A stretch of 64,000 nucleotides of DNA from Sinomicrobium kalidii. GTDB taxonomy: Bacteria; Bacteroidota; Bacteroidia; Flavobacteriales; Flavobacteriaceae. The stretch spans positions 3,459,501 through 3,523,500 of the forward strand of contig NZ_CP089211.1 in assembly GCF_021183825.1 (NCBI RefSeq), read 5' to 3'. This document shows, piece by piece, positions 7,510 to 16,088 of the stretch. How positions within the stretch are numbered: position 1 is the first letter of the stretch; every line of letters starts with the position of its first letter. The notes under the pieces are model-generated. The model saw only the letters and a list, made by a program, of their open reading frames with translations, had not been told where the DNA came from and ran no database searches. Position numbers and translations under genes: made by a program.

Positions 7510-9321
7510 ATGATGATATCAAGGTCTTCGCTGGCAATATTACTGTTCGGTCTTTTGGCAGTGTCATTGTCACACGCCCAGCAAACCGCAAGAATACATT
7601 CCCATAACGATTACGAACAACCGGTACCGTTCTGGACGGCCATGGCCAGTGGGTTGTCTTCCGTGGAAGTGGACATATTCCTGAAGAATGATACGCTCTA
7701 TGCCACTCATGAAGAGCATGAGATAAAGGCGGGGAGGACTATAGCAAGCCTCTATCTGGAGCCTTTAAAAAAGGCAATGGACCTGGAGCTGGAAATTCCC
7801 GGGAAACTACAGTTGTTAGTGGATCTGAAATCGGAACCGTATACTACTTTGGATAGATTGACAGCACTTCTGGAAGAATATCCTGAAATAACGGGGAGTA
7901 AAAGGATTTCCATAGTGATATCCGGAAACAGGCCCTCTCCGGAAGATTATACCGGCTATCCGGACTATATACGGTTCGATCATCAACGCCTGGAACGTCC
8001 TGCCGGTGATGAGGCCTGGAGCAGGGTTGCACTGATTAGCCTCAATTTCAGGGGTTTTTCGGTCTGGAATGGAAAAGGAAGGCTCACGGAAGATGATTAC
8101 GCAAAGGTAAAAGCTGCCATTGACAAAGCACATGAACTTGGTAAACCTTTCCGGTTCTGGGCGGCACCCGATTCCAAAACCGCCTGGAAAGCCTTTGCGG
8201 ATATGGGACTGGATTTTATCAATACCGATATGCCTTTCCGCTCATCAGCTTACCTGCGTACATTAAACAGTCGTGTATATCAGAATACAATTACTTCGGA
8301 AGTGTACACGCCCACTTATGCCACAGACGGGAAAGCACTCCCGGTCGAAAATGTTATTTTACTGATAGGGGACGGTAATGGCCTTACCCAGATATCTGCT
8401 GCCACACTGGCAAACGGCGGACAATTGACGCTAACAAAGCTGAAGAACATCGGCTTTTTGAAAACACAATCTTCGGACGATTTCACTACGGATTCCGCCG
8501 CCGCCGGTACCGCACTTGCCACGGGTGAGAAAACTTATAACCGGGCCATAGGAGTGGGCGATTCCGGGAACGCCCTGAAAAATATGACGGAGCTGCTTGC
8601 CGAACACGGTTTTCTTTCCGGGATAATTACCACCGATAAGATAACGGGGGCCACCCCGGCAGCGTTTTACGCCCACCGTAGGGACCGGTCGGAAGAAGAA
8701 GGGATCCGAAAGGACCTTTTGAAAAGTCATTTGTCCCTGTTTGTAGGGGGAGGAAAAAACGATTTCTCCGGAGGTCTTGAGGAGAACGGCTTTACTATCC
8801 TGGATGAAATTGACAACCTCGGGAAAAGCCGTCAGGATAAAGTGGGGGTGTTTCTTTCGGGAGGAGACGTTCCCGGCGTTCTCGAAGGCCGGGGAAGCCA
8901 ACTGGCCGGGGCTGTACGTAATGGTCTGGAATTTTTGTCTTCCGGTGATACACCTTTCTTTCTGATGGTGGAAGGTGCAAAGATCGACAGTTACGGACAT
9001 ACCAACAATACGGCCGGAATTATTACGGAAGGTATAGACTTCGACAGGGCGGTCACAGAAGCCGTGAAGTATGCCGACAAGACCGGGAATACACTTGTTG
9101 TGGTCACCGCCGATCACGAAACCTCCGGGTTCAGTATTCCACAGGGAAATGTAGACGGGAAGATCATAGAGGGCGATTTTACCACTTTTGATCATACGGG
9201 TGTTATGGTCCCCGTATTTGCTTACGGTCCTCATTCCGATAAGTTCCGGGGTGTTTATGAAAACAACAGGATTTTTGATAAAATAGTAACGATCCTTACA
9301 AAACCAAAAAAGGCAAAATAA
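7510..9321 (+). CDS. Phosphodiesterase-like / alkaline phosphatase fusion, secreted
   Basis: 603 residues. A signal peptide (about 1-23, ending SHAQ) precedes a PI-PLC/GDPD-like domain (about 25-255) with an IHSHND motif (His30, His32, Asp34) and a VEVD motif (Glu53, Asp55). From about 280 follows an alkaline phosphatase domain with LLIGDGNG (Asp288), the nucleophile region TTDSAAAG (Ser329), KIDSYGHTNN and ADHETSGF metal ligands. The enzyme probably releases phosphate from diesters and monoesters in the periplasm, the two halves acting in sequence; that coupling is inference. It stands alone, upstream of convergent metK. Natural substrates cannot be told from sequence. Confidence 0.87.
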   Translation: MMISRSSLAILLFGLLAVSLSHAQQTARIHSHNDYEQPVPFWTAMASGLSSVEVDIFLKNDTLYATHEEHEIKAGRTIASLYLEPLKKAMDLELEIPGKLQLLVDLKSEPYTTLDRLTALLEEYPEITGSKRISIVISGNRPSPEDYTGYPDYIRFDHQRLERPAGDEAWSRVALISLNFRGFSVWNGKGRLTEDDYAKVKAAIDKAHELGKPFRFWAAPDSKTAWKAFADMGLDFINTDMPFRSSAYLRTLNSRVYQNTITSEVYTPTYATDGKALPVENVILLIGDGNGLTQISAATLANGGQLTLTKLKNIGFLKTQSSDDFTTDSAAAGTALATGEKTYNRAIGVGDSGNALKNMTELLAEHGFLSGIITTDKITGATPAAFYAHRRDRSEEEGIRKDLLKSHLSLFVGGGKNDFSGGLEENGFTILDEIDNLGKSRQDKVGVFLSGGDVPGVLEGRGSQLAGAVRNGLEFLSSGDTPFFLMVEGAKIDSYGHTNNTAGIITEGIDFDRAVTEAVKYADKTGNTLVVVTADHETSGFSIPQGNVDGKIIEGDFTTFDHTGVMVPVFAYGPHSDKFRGVYENNRIFDKIVTILTKPKKAK

Positions 9322-9384
9322 AACAGTGATTATCTGTTTTGTTTTGCCCTTCTTTTTCCCGTAACGGGATAAAGTTATCCGGAA

Positions 9385-10641
9385 TCAGACGGAGAAAGCT
9401 TCTTTGATCCGGTCTACGTAATCCAGTTTTTCCCAGGTAAAGAGTTCCACTTCCTTTTCCACTCTTCCGCTGTAAGGAGATTCAAAGACCTTGGTCACGG
9501 TTTCCGGGGTTTTTCCCATATGGCCGTATGCTGCGGTCTCCAGGTAAATCGGGTTGCGGAGTTTTAACCGCTCCTCGATAGCTGCCGGGCGCATGTCGAA
9601 AAGTTGTCTTACTACCCCGGCTATTTCCCCGTCGGTAAGGTTAACGTTGGATTTTCCGTAGGTGTTTACGCTGATGGAAGTAGGTTCAACCACCCCGATG
9701 GCGTAACTTACCTGCACGAGCACTTCATCTGCCACACCTGCGGCCACCAGGTTTTTGGCAATATGACGTGAGGCATAGGCCCCGCTGCGGTCAACCTTGC
9801 TCGGATCTTTTCCGGAAAATGCACCTCCGCCATGGGCTCCCTTTCCGCCATAGGTGTCTATGATGATCTTTCGCCCGGTAAGTCCCGTGTCGCCATGAGG
9901 CCCGCCTATCACGAATTTTCCCGTAGGGTTGATATGGTACTGTATATTATCCGTAAATAGCTTTTGAAGGTCACCGGGTAACTGTGCTTTTACTTTTGGG
10001 ATCAGTATATTGATAATGTCCTCCTTGATTTTTTTCAGCATGGCGGTATCGTCTTTGTCAAAAGCGTCGTGCTGCGTGGATACCACAATGGTTACAATAC
10101 GCTGAGGGATATCGTCATCGCTGTATTCTATGGTCACCTGGGCCTTGGCATCCGGGCGCAGGTAGGGAATTTCCTTTCCTTCCTTCCGCAATCGGGCCAG
10201 GGTTTGCAATATCTTATGTGAAATATCCAGTGCCAGCGGCATGTAGTTCTCCGTTTCCTTTGTGGCATAACCGAACATCATACCCTGATCGCCGGCGCCC
10301 TGTTCGTCCTTGCTGGCACGGTCCACACCCTGGTTGATATCCTGTGACTGCTCGTGTATAAGTGAAATTACCCCGCAGGAATCCCCGCTGAACTGGTATT
10401 CCCCCTTGGTATATCCTATGTTATTAATCACTTCCCTGGCAATGTGCTGAAGGTCCAGGTATGTTTTGGATTTCACTTCTCCCGCCAGGACTACCTGTCC
10501 CGTGGTTACCAGGGTCTCACAGGCTACTTTGGATTCGGAATCAAAGGCCAGGAAATTGTCCAGAAGGGCATCGGATATCTGATCTGCCACCTTGTCCGGG
10601 TGTCCTTCACTGACAGATTCGGACGTAAATAAATAAGCCAT
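9385..10641 (-). CDS. metK: S-adenosylmethionine synthase
   Basis: 418 residues, the family's usual length with a slightly long Bacteroidota form. It makes S-adenosylmethionine from methionine and ATP in the cytosol. Signature segments are all present: ESVSEGHPDKVADQISDA near the N-terminus (ATP site), GAGDQGMMFGYATKET, the GGPHGDTGLTGRK loop, and the glycine-rich GGGAFSGKDPSKVDRS. A promoter and a SAM-II-type riboswitch lie in the 5' leader, so expression should fall when its product accumulates. It is a single-gene unit, convergent with the phosphatase. Confidence 0.97.
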   Translation of the reverse strand: MAYLFTSESVSEGHPDKVADQISDALLDNFLAFDSESKVACETLVTTGQVVLAGEVKSKTYLDLQHIAREVINNIGYTKGEYQFSGDSCGVISLIHEQSQDINQGVDRASKDEQGAGDQGMMFGYATKETENYMPLALDISHKILQTLARLRKEGKEIPYLRPDAKAQVTIEYSDDDIPQRIVTIVVSTQHDAFDKDDTAMLKKIKEDIINILIPKVKAQLPGDLQKLFTDNIQYHINPTGKFVIGGPHGDTGLTGRKIIIDTYGGKGAHGGGAFSGKDPSKVDRSGAYASRHIAKNLVAAGVADEVLVQVSYAIGVVEPTSISVNTYGKSNVNLTDGEIAGVVRQLFDMRPAAIEERLKLRNPIYLETAAYGHMGKTPETVTKVFESPYSGRVEKEVELFTWEKLDYVDRIKEAFSV

Positions 10642-10750
10642 TATCTTATTTTATAATTGTTAATCGAACTGAGGAAAGGTAACTGATGGCTGGGAGAAAA
10701 GGCTAAAGCGGTTTGTCCTGAACCTTTGAAAATGATGACAGGAACTAACT

Positions 10751-10796
10751 GTTTTAGCATTTTTTCACGAGGTTGCAATCAGTCAAATCCTTCCTC
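10751..10796 (-). promoter_or_regulatory. SAM-II-type riboswitch in the metK leader
   Basis: Read on the minus strand, the segment holds in order: P1 5' strand GAGG (10796-10793), GGATTTG, a loop with TTGCA, P1 3' strand CCTC (10772-10769), GTGAAAAA, and GCTAAA (10758-10753). This matches the SAM-II (SAM-alpha) aptamer in order and spacing: ATTT, TGCA, stem closure, GTGA..AAA, GCTAAA. It lies about 110 nt before the metK start and about 13 nt after the expected transcription start. Downstream TTTAGC (10707-10702) can pair with the aptamer's GCTAAA, a possible switching partner. SAM-II binds S-adenosylmethionine as a compact pseudoknot. Confidence 0.85.
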
Positions 10797-10815
10797 TTTT
10801 AAAGAATTATGGCGA

Positions 10816-10845
10816 CAAAGGTATGAAACGGATTTGAATTGCAAA
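10816..10845 (-). promoter_or_regulatory. Promoter of metK
   Basis: On the minus strand a TTTG box (10845-10842) is followed after 18 bp by TACCTTTG (10823-10816), a full match to the Bacteroidota -33/-7 consensus. Transcription should start near 10809, just before the SAM-II aptamer. Confidence 0.75.
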
Positions 10846-10944
10846 ATGAAATTGTGGATTATGTTGTTCCTCATATTCATGCCTGTGTGGTACATAGGAT
10901 TCTTAAACCCGGAATTATGGTGTGCGAAAATTTATAACCCTGTA

Positions 10945-11145
10945 TCAACCTGCTTCTTCATCCTGAAAAATATCCTCAATGGATAACTCAAATAACCGGG
11001 CAATTCTAAATGCAAGCGGCAAACTGGGATCGAATTTGCCTTTTTCAATAGCATTGATTGTTTGCCGGGAAACCTCAACTGCAGTAGCCAACTGAGCCTG
11101 GGTCATGTCTTGTTCAGCTCTGAGTACCTTTATACGATTTTTCAT
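10945..11145 (-). CDS. XRE-family (Cro/CI-like) helix-turn-helix regulator
   Basis: 66 residues, almost entirely a single HTH_3 domain: the recognition region reads MTQAQLATAVEVSRQTINAIEKGKFDPSLPLAFRIARLF. Such mini-regulators usually pair with a small membrane protein in the same operon, as here: the start codon overlaps the stop of the upstream membrane-protein gene by 4 bp (ATGA), so translation is coupled. It probably autoregulates the pair. It is not accompanied by a recognisable toxin, and the length is typical of the YozG-like group. Confidence 0.9.
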   Translation of the reverse strand: MKNRIKVLRAEQDMTQAQLATAVEVSRQTINAIEKGKFDPSLPLAFRIARLFELSIEDIFQDEEAG

Positions 11146-11555
11146 TTATATCTGATATTACCAATAATAATTCCAATTAAATATGTTACACTAATGAGGA
11201 TCACCAGATGAGATATTTCAGCATCGTACGATAGAATATCGGTCATATCCAGCATGGAATACGTCAAACCGCCAACCACTCCAACGCCAAGCGCAATTGC
11301 CATGGCTTCCAGGCTTAATTTTCTTTGCATTTCATCCAATCCGTTGAGATACCGTTTATTTGCCAGGATCATGCCTGCTCCAATTACGGTATTGATGACA
11401 ATGAACAAAACAGAAACTGTGGCATTGAAATTCCACACGAACTTGGGCCCGAAAGCGACCACAGCCATAGTCAATACCCAGGCTGCTGTCCAATAAGCCA
11501 AATGTTTTGTGTTTTTTCTGGTCAGGGCTGACCACTTATCATTTTGTGTATTCAT
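11142..11555 (-). CDS. Small membrane protein paired with XRE regulator
   Basis: 137 residues with four predicted membrane helices (about 19-39, 43-65, 83-105, 113-134) and a short polar segment with LDEMQRKLSLEA between helices 2 and 3. This 'DEMQRK' loop is common in small membrane proteins that sit next to YozG-like XRE regulators; their function is unknown. It is the first gene of a two-gene operon with a good promoter 41 bp upstream. The overlap with the regulator's start (4 bp) shows coupling. Confidence 0.75.
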   Translation of the reverse strand: MNTQNDKWSALTRKNTKHLAYWTAAWVLTMAVVAFGPKFVWNFNATVSVLFIVINTVIGAGMILANKRYLNGLDEMQRKLSLEAMAIALGVGVVGGLTYSMLDMTDILSYDAEISHLVILISVTYLIGIIIGNIRYK

Positions 11556-11595
11556 AAGTATAGTGTATTTGATTAAAAGTAAAGTTTATTTTACG

Positions 11596-11625
11596 CAAAA
11601 ATAGACAAAATCATCAAAATGTCAA
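11596..11625 (-). promoter_or_regulatory. Promoter of the membrane protein/XRE operon
   Basis: Minus-strand TATTTTTG (11603-11596) with a TTG box 19 bp upstream (11625-11623) fits the Bacteroidota promoter. The TTG box lies in the palindrome CAAGCTTG (11623-11630), which could serve as an operator for the regulator. Confidence 0.55.
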
Positions 11626-11792
11626 GCTTGTTTTACAAAAGATCAATAAAAAAATGATAAATACCTGCAATCGGGAAGTGATTGCTTGTCTTTGTCTACC
11701 CACAGCCTGAATTGTCAAAACCGGAAGGACAGAGGGTTGAGTAATGGTTTTATTCATTATATTGCGGTGAAAATCATTCAATCGTATTCATC

Positions 11793-13070
11793 ATGAACTT
11801 AAAATACCAATTCGCCGGATTCCTGCTCCTTATGGGGATTTCGGTTTTTCCCCAGGAACTGAAAACTGCAAACCCGGATGATGCGGGCTTTTCTGCCGAG
11901 CGCCTGAACGCTATAGACGGGGTCATAGAAAATTACGTAAAGAATAATAAGGTGGCCGGAGCTGTTGCTTTGATCGCCAGAAATGGAAAAATAGTATACC
12001 ATAAGGGTATAGGGTATAGCGATATAAAAGAGAAAAGAAAAATGCAGCCCAATACCATTTTCCGTATAGCCTCCCAGACCAAGGCCATTACCAGTGTGGC
12101 TGTAATGATGTTGTATGAAGAAGGTAAACTGCTGCTGGACGACCCAGTTTCCAAGTACATTCCGGAATTTAAGGATGCCGGGGTACTGGATGAATTTAAC
12201 CCGGCAGATTCTACCTATACCACGGTTCCTGCCGAAAGGGAAGTAACCATACGCGACCTGCTTACACATACCTCCGGGATAAGCTATGCAGTAATAGGAG
12301 CTAAAGAGGCCAATGCGATTTATGCAAAGGCCGGGGTTCCCGCGGGTTTTGTAGCCGAACCCGTAAAACTTGCGGACAAAATGAAAATACTGGGTGGACT
12401 GCCGTTGATACACCAGCCCGGCGAACGGTTTACCTACGGGTTGAACACGGACGTGCTCGGATATGTTGTTGAGGTAGTCTCTGGCAAATCCCTGGATCGC
12501 TTTTTCCGCGAAAGAATTTTTGGCCCCCTGCAGATGAACGATACTTATTTTTACCTGCCGACGGACAAACAGGATCGACTGGCTGAGGTATATGTGGAAA
12601 ATGAGGCCGGAAAAACCGTAGAAGCTCCCCAGGTAAGTCACGGGGAGATCGACAAGGATTATCCCCTGCTCGGCAGTACCTATTTTTCCGGGGGTGCCGG
12701 GCTTTCTTCCACAGCCCGCGATTATTCGGTTTTCCTGCAAATGCTGCTGAGCGGAGGGGAGTATAACGGGAAACGACTGCTTAGCCCGAATACGGTAAGA
12801 CTTATGACGACAAACCAGATTGGGGAGAAGAGCCTTTATCACAATAACAAATTTGGCCTTGGTTTTGAAGTAGTGAGTGAAGAAGGCAGTTCCGTATTTC
12901 CCTGGCATAAAGGTTCCTTTTCATGGGGCGGTTACTTCGGCTCGCATTACTGGGCAGACCCGGAATCCGGGATTGTAGCCGTGATCCTTACGCAGGAAAC
13001 CCCCAACAGTGAGTGGAATGAAATATCCGGGAAGTTCAAGAATATGGTTTACAGTGCCCTGATGGAATAA
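11793..13070 (+). CDS. Serine hydrolase, class C beta-lactamase/esterase family
   Basis: 425 residues with an N-terminal signal peptide (about 1-20). The beta-lactamase family fold is shown by the nucleophile motif SQTK (Ser94, Lys97), the second catalytic tyrosine in FTYGLNTDVLG (Tyr215) and a late WGGYFGSHYW region in place of the KTG motif. The pattern is that of EstB-like esterases and D-aminopeptidase relatives rather than a proven antibiotic resistance enzyme. It should act in the periplasm. It is a single-gene unit, ending at a shared terminator with the convergent Spy-like gene. Confidence 0.85.
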   Translation: MNLKYQFAGFLLLMGISVFPQELKTANPDDAGFSAERLNAIDGVIENYVKNNKVAGAVALIARNGKIVYHKGIGYSDIKEKRKMQPNTIFRIASQTKAITSVAVMMLYEEGKLLLDDPVSKYIPEFKDAGVLDEFNPADSTYTTVPAEREVTIRDLLTHTSGISYAVIGAKEANAIYAKAGVPAGFVAEPVKLADKMKILGGLPLIHQPGERFTYGLNTDVLGYVVEVVSGKSLDRFFRERIFGPLQMNDTYFYLPTDKQDRLAEVYVENEAGKTVEAPQVSHGEIDKDYPLLGSTYFSGGAGLSSTARDYSVFLQMLLSGGEYNGKRLLSPNTVRLMTTNQIGEKSLYHNNKFGLGFEVVSEEGSSVFPWHKGSFSWGGYFGSHYWADPESGIVAVILTQETPNSEWNEISGKFKNMVYSALME

Positions 13071-13073
13071 AAA

Positions 13074-13095
13074 AAGCCCTGTCAATGCAGGACTT
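13074..13095. terminator. Bidirectional terminator
   Basis: A hairpin with stem AAGCCCTG/CAGGACTT (7 of 8 pairs) and a 6-nt loop lies between two convergent genes. On the left it is preceded by seven A, which gives a T-run for the minus-strand gene; the right side is only weakly T-rich. Confidence 0.6.
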
Positions 13096-13115
13096 CTTAT
13101 AAGAGATAGTGGGTT

Positions 13116-13577
13116 TTATCTGCGATGATGCCCTTTTCGGTGTTTCGAAAACCTCTTGTGTTTTGCCGCACTTTTTTTCCAGGTGGCATACTGGTCTTCG
13201 TTGAGGATGTCCTTCATTTTGTGTTGCACTTCCAGCCGGGTGTCCAGTCTTTCTTTCATAAAGGCAAAACGTTCATCGGCAGACCATTCTTTTTTAGCTT
13301 GAGTGGAGTCTTTGGCCGCCTTGAATTTTTCCATTTTGGACTTTCGCTGTTCGGCCAGTTCGGTGTTGAGTTTTAATACTTCCTTTTGTTGTGACTTGTC
13401 GAGGTCCAGCTTCAGGGCCATTCGCCTGGTTTGCAGCTCGGCCATTTGCTGCGGTGTAAAATCCCTGAAGTATTCTACCCGGTGTTTTCTCTTTTCTGTT
13501 CTTCTTTCTTTTTTCTCCTGTGCCATAACCCCGGTGACCAGGGTCAGTGCTATGGCCAAACTCAGTAATTTTTTCAT
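13116..13577 (-). CDS. Spy/CpxP-like periplasmic helical protein
   Basis: 153 residues with a signal peptide (MKKLLSLAIALTLVTGVMAQ) and a mature region that is almost wholly charged and helical, ending in a strongly basic tail (KRFSKHRKGHHRR). The FTPQQMAELQTRRM ... LDLDKSQQKEVLKLN pattern is that of the DUF4890/Spy-like group common in Bacteroidota, thought to be small periplasmic chaperone or stress proteins. The ATG at 13577 was chosen over the TTG at 13583 because it begins the signal peptide directly. Precise role unknown. Confidence 0.8.
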   Translation of the reverse strand: MKKLLSLAIALTLVTGVMAQEKKERRTEKRKHRVEYFRDFTPQQMAELQTRRMALKLDLDKSQQKEVLKLNTELAEQRKSKMEKFKAAKDSTQAKKEWSADERFAFMKERLDTRLEVQHKMKDILNEDQYATWKKSAAKHKRFSKHRKGHHRR

Positions 13578-13664
13578 GTTCAAATAATTTTATGATTATA
13601 CTGCTTAGACCGCGAAAAGGACAATGCGTTTAAAGCAAGGTGCCCTGTTTGTGAAATGATTAAC

Positions 13665-13695
13665 AAAAAAAGCCCGGAAAAATATATTCCCGGGC
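13665..13695 (-). terminator. Terminator of lysS
   Basis: The stem GCCCGG/CCGGGC (13672-13677 with 13690-13695) plus A-T pairs inside, followed in the minus direction by seven T, lies 25 bp after the lysS stop. It is a standard Rho-independent terminator. Confidence 0.85.
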
Positions 13696-13719
13696 CATTT
13701 TTTTTGTGAATTATTAAAA

Positions 13720-15417
13720 TCAATCCTGTTCTTTTAACATTACGGTTTTGGAATTGCCATCTACAACAACCTGCAGCAGTCCGAGTTTGGACAAGCCTTT
13801 CATTCCCTTGTCCCAGGCTTTGTTGCTCAGGTCGGCTGTAGTCTTGAGTTCCTCCAGCGGAAGGGTTTTGTGCTTTTTGAGGATCTCCAGAATGGTTTTC
13901 TCGTTCTCCTTGAGGTCCAAAGGCTTTTTCTCCGGTCGCATCTGCGGGAAGAACAATACTTCCTGTATGGAGGAATTATCGGTCATGAGCATTACCAGCC
14001 GGTCAATTCCGATTCCGATCCCCGAAGTAGGGGGCATGCCGTATTCCAGTGCCCTGAGAAAATCCTGGTCGATGAACATGGCTTCGTCATCGCCTTTTTC
14101 AGACAGGCGCAGCTGTTCTTCGAAACGCTCACGCTGATCTATGGGATCGTTGAGTTCGGAATAGGCATTTGCCAGTTCCTTGCCGTTTACCATGAGTTCA
14201 AAACGTTCGGTAAGTGCCGGGTCGTTGCGATGTTCCTTGGTCAACGGGCTCATCTCCCTGGGGTAATCTGTAATAAAGGTAGGCTGTATGTAGTGGTGTT
14301 CACATTTCTCACCGAATATTTCATCGATCAGTTTGCCTTTGCCCATGGTCTCGTTGGCCGGGATGTCCAGTTTTGCACATACTTCGCGAAGTTGCACTTC
14401 ATCCATTCCGGAAACGTCAAAGCCCGTATGTTCTTTTATGGATTGTAAAATGGGCACTCTCGGGTAAGGGGCTTTAAAGTCAATTTCCTTATCTCCCACT
14501 TTTATTCTGGTACTGCCGTTGGAATCTACAGCTACCTTTTCCAGCAGTTGTTCGGTGGTGTCCATCATCCAGTTATAATCTTTGTAGGCCACATATAGTT
14601 CCATGACGGTAAATTCCGGGTTGTGTGTCCGGTCCATGCCTTCATTGCGGAAATCCTTGGCAAATTCATAAACCCCGTCAAAACCACCTACGATGAGCCT
14701 TTTCAGGTAGAGCTCATTGGCAATACGCAGATAAAGCGGAATGTTGAGTGCGTTGTGATGGGAAATGAAAGGCCTTGCCGCGGCTCCTCCCGGTATGGGC
14801 TGGAGTATGGGGGTTTCTACTTCGAGGTATCCGCGTTTGTTGAAGAATTCCCGAATACTGTTGGTGATCCGTGTCCGTTTTATAAAGGTTTCCTTGACCT
14901 GCGGGTTCACTACCAGGTCTACATAACGCTGGCGGTAACGCAGTTCCGGATCATTGAATTCATCATATGTTTTTCCTTCGTTATCTACTTTGGGCAGGGG
15001 CAGCGGGCGAAGGGATTTGCTAAGGATGGCAAAATCCTTTACCATAACCGTTTTTTCACCTACCTGTGTGGTAAATAATTCGCCTTTGATGCCTATAATG
15101 TCGCCGATGTCAAGTAACTTTTTATAAACGTCATTATATTTGGTTTTATCGTCACCCGGACAAATTTCGTCCCGGTTAAAGTATATCTGTATTCTCCCTG
15201 CACTGTCCTGTAATTCGGCAAAGGAAGCCTTGCCCTGGATCCTTCTGCTCATCAACCGGCCGGCAATAACCACTTGTTTGCCTTCTTCGTAATTGTCCCT
15301 GATCTGTTGCGAAGTGTGATCTACGGGATACAAAGCTGCCGGATAGGGGGCAATCCCCAGTTCCCTTAACCTGCCGAGTTTTTCCCTTCTTATGATTTCC
15401 TGTTCTGAAAGCTGCAT
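13720..15417 (-). CDS. lysS: Lysyl-tRNA synthetase, class II
   Basis: 565 residues. It charges tRNA-Lys with lysine. An N-terminal OB-fold anticodon-binding domain (about 55-150, with [18 protein letters not shown]) is followed by the class II core: motif 2 ([20 protein letters not shown]) and motif 3 ([11 protein letters not shown]). After the usual end near residue 495 there is an extra C-terminal segment of about 60 residues ([29 protein letters not shown] read in parts) that looks like a small winged-helix module, as in many Bacteroidota LysS. The ATG at 15417 was preferred over the TTG at 15423. Confidence 0.96.
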   Translation of the reverse strand: MQLSEQEIIRREKLGRLRELGIAPYPAALYPVDHTSQQIRDNYEEGKQVVIAGRLMSRRIQGKASFAELQDSAGRIQIYFNRDEICPGDDKTKYNDVYKKLLDIGDIIGIKGELFTTQVGEKTVMVKDFAILSKSLRPLPLPKVDNEGKTYDEFNDPELRYRQRYVDLVVNPQVKETFIKRTRITNSIREFFNKRGYLEVETPILQPIPGGAAARPFISHHNALNIPLYLRIANELYLKRLIVGGFDGVYEFAKDFRNEGMDRTHNPEFTVMELYVAYKDYNWMMDTTEQLLEKVAVDSNGSTRIKVGDKEIDFKAPYPRVPILQSIKEHTGFDVSGMDEVQLREVCAKLDIPANETMGKGKLIDEIFGEKCEHHYIQPTFITDYPREMSPLTKEHRNDPALTERFELMVNGKELANAYSELNDPIDQRERFEEQLRLSEKGDDEAMFIDQDFLRALEYGMPPTSGIGIGIDRLVMLMTDNSSIQEVLFFPQMRPEKKPLDLKENEKTILEILKKHKTLPLEELKTTADLSNKAWDKGMKGLSKLGLLQVVVDGNSKTVMLKEQD

Positions 15418-15459
15418 AGTCAAGCTGTAAAATTAAATTCGGTTCTTCGTTTAAAAGTG

Positions 15460-15467
15460 CAAAGATA
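15460..15467 (-). promoter_or_regulatory. Promoter -7 element of lysS
   Basis: Minus-strand TATCTTTG 43 bp before the lysS start matches the Bacteroidota -7 consensus. Its -33 region falls at the edge of the inverted-repeat element that begins at 15484. Confidence 0.6.
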
Positions 15468-15483
15468 ATTACAATTATATTAC

Positions 15484-15655
15484 TGAACTCGTCTTGAGTT
15501 CTTTTACCTGCGAAATCATCATTTTGCCCCCTGATTTCGCCATTTTCCCGAACCGTAGCGCTGCTATGCTCCCGATAGATGAGAACCCGAAATGGCTTCA
15601 TTAGTGAATAAAAGCATGACTTTCCGCTCAAATACAACAACTCAAGATGAGTTCA
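15484..15655. repeat. 172-bp element with terminal inverted repeats (MITE-like)
   Basis: The ends are 27-bp imperfect inverted repeats (15484-15510 and 15629-15655, 22 of 27 identical; core GAACTCGTCTTGAGTT against GAACTCATCTTGAGTT). Inside are a perfect 9-bp hairpin (GCGAAATCA 15510-15518 with TGATTTCGC 15532-15540) and an alternative 7-bp stem (GCCATTT 15539-15545 with AAATGGC 15590-15596). No meaningful ORF lies inside. It sits between lysS and the Pmp3-like gene. Structure and size suit a miniature inverted-repeat element or a mobile repeat; no target-site duplication is clear. Confidence 0.6.
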
Positions 15656-15852
15656 TTTGGTATATAGTACAGACCATATCGTAAAGATTTGAAAATTAAC
15701 GGAAAGGTTTAGAGGGGCGTATTGTGAAAGGACTTGGTTTTCAAGCTCCCTTTTTTGAGTATTTTAAAAGGTGTTTTTAGTGATATGCGGAAAAATATGT
15801 AACAAAAAAGGAGAAAGGGAGTCTTATAATTACCATCAATCAAAAAAAACGT

Positions 15853-16011
15853 ATGAGTATCTGGAGAGTATTATTTGCTATTTTATTTCCGCCCCTGTCT
15901 GTTCTGGATAAGGGGTGTGGTTCTGTGGTTATTGTTTTTCTGCTGACGTTATGCGGGTGGATACCCGGGATAATAGCGGCACTGATCATTCTGAATAATC
16001 CCAACCGCTAA
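15853..16011 (+). CDS. Pmp3/YqaE (UPF0057)-like membrane micro-protein
   Basis: A 52-residue protein with two hydrophobic helices. The first carries LFPPLSVLDKGCG, the second LLTLCGWIPGIIAALIIL, which is the signature order of the Pmp3/YqaE family (PP, GCG, then G-x-IPGII). Family members are small plasma-membrane proteins linked to membrane potential and salt or stress tolerance. The gene stands alone after the inverted-repeat element and 78 bp before lipB. Recognition rests on the motif order; the length is typical. Confidence 0.85.
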   Translation: MSIWRVLFAILFPPLSVLDKGCGSVVIVFLLTLCGWIPGIIAALIILNNPNR

Positions 16012-16076
16012 ACAGGTTGAGGTTTCTGTGCGATGGACGGACGTTCTGGAGGCTGACCTGTTCGCGTTATAATTTT

Positions 16077-16084
16077 TATCTTTG
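16077..16084 (+). promoter_or_regulatory. Promoter -7 element directly before lipB
   Basis: TATCTTTG lies only 4 bp before the chosen lipB ATG, so the transcript would start at or near the start codon and be leaderless or nearly so. The -33 box is weak. Confidence 0.5.
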
Positions 16085-16088
16085 CAGA

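Noticed and set aside
10726..10986. 86-codon plus-strand frame upstream of metK
   Set aside because: It lies antisense to the SAM-II aptamer and the metK promoter and reads as poor protein.
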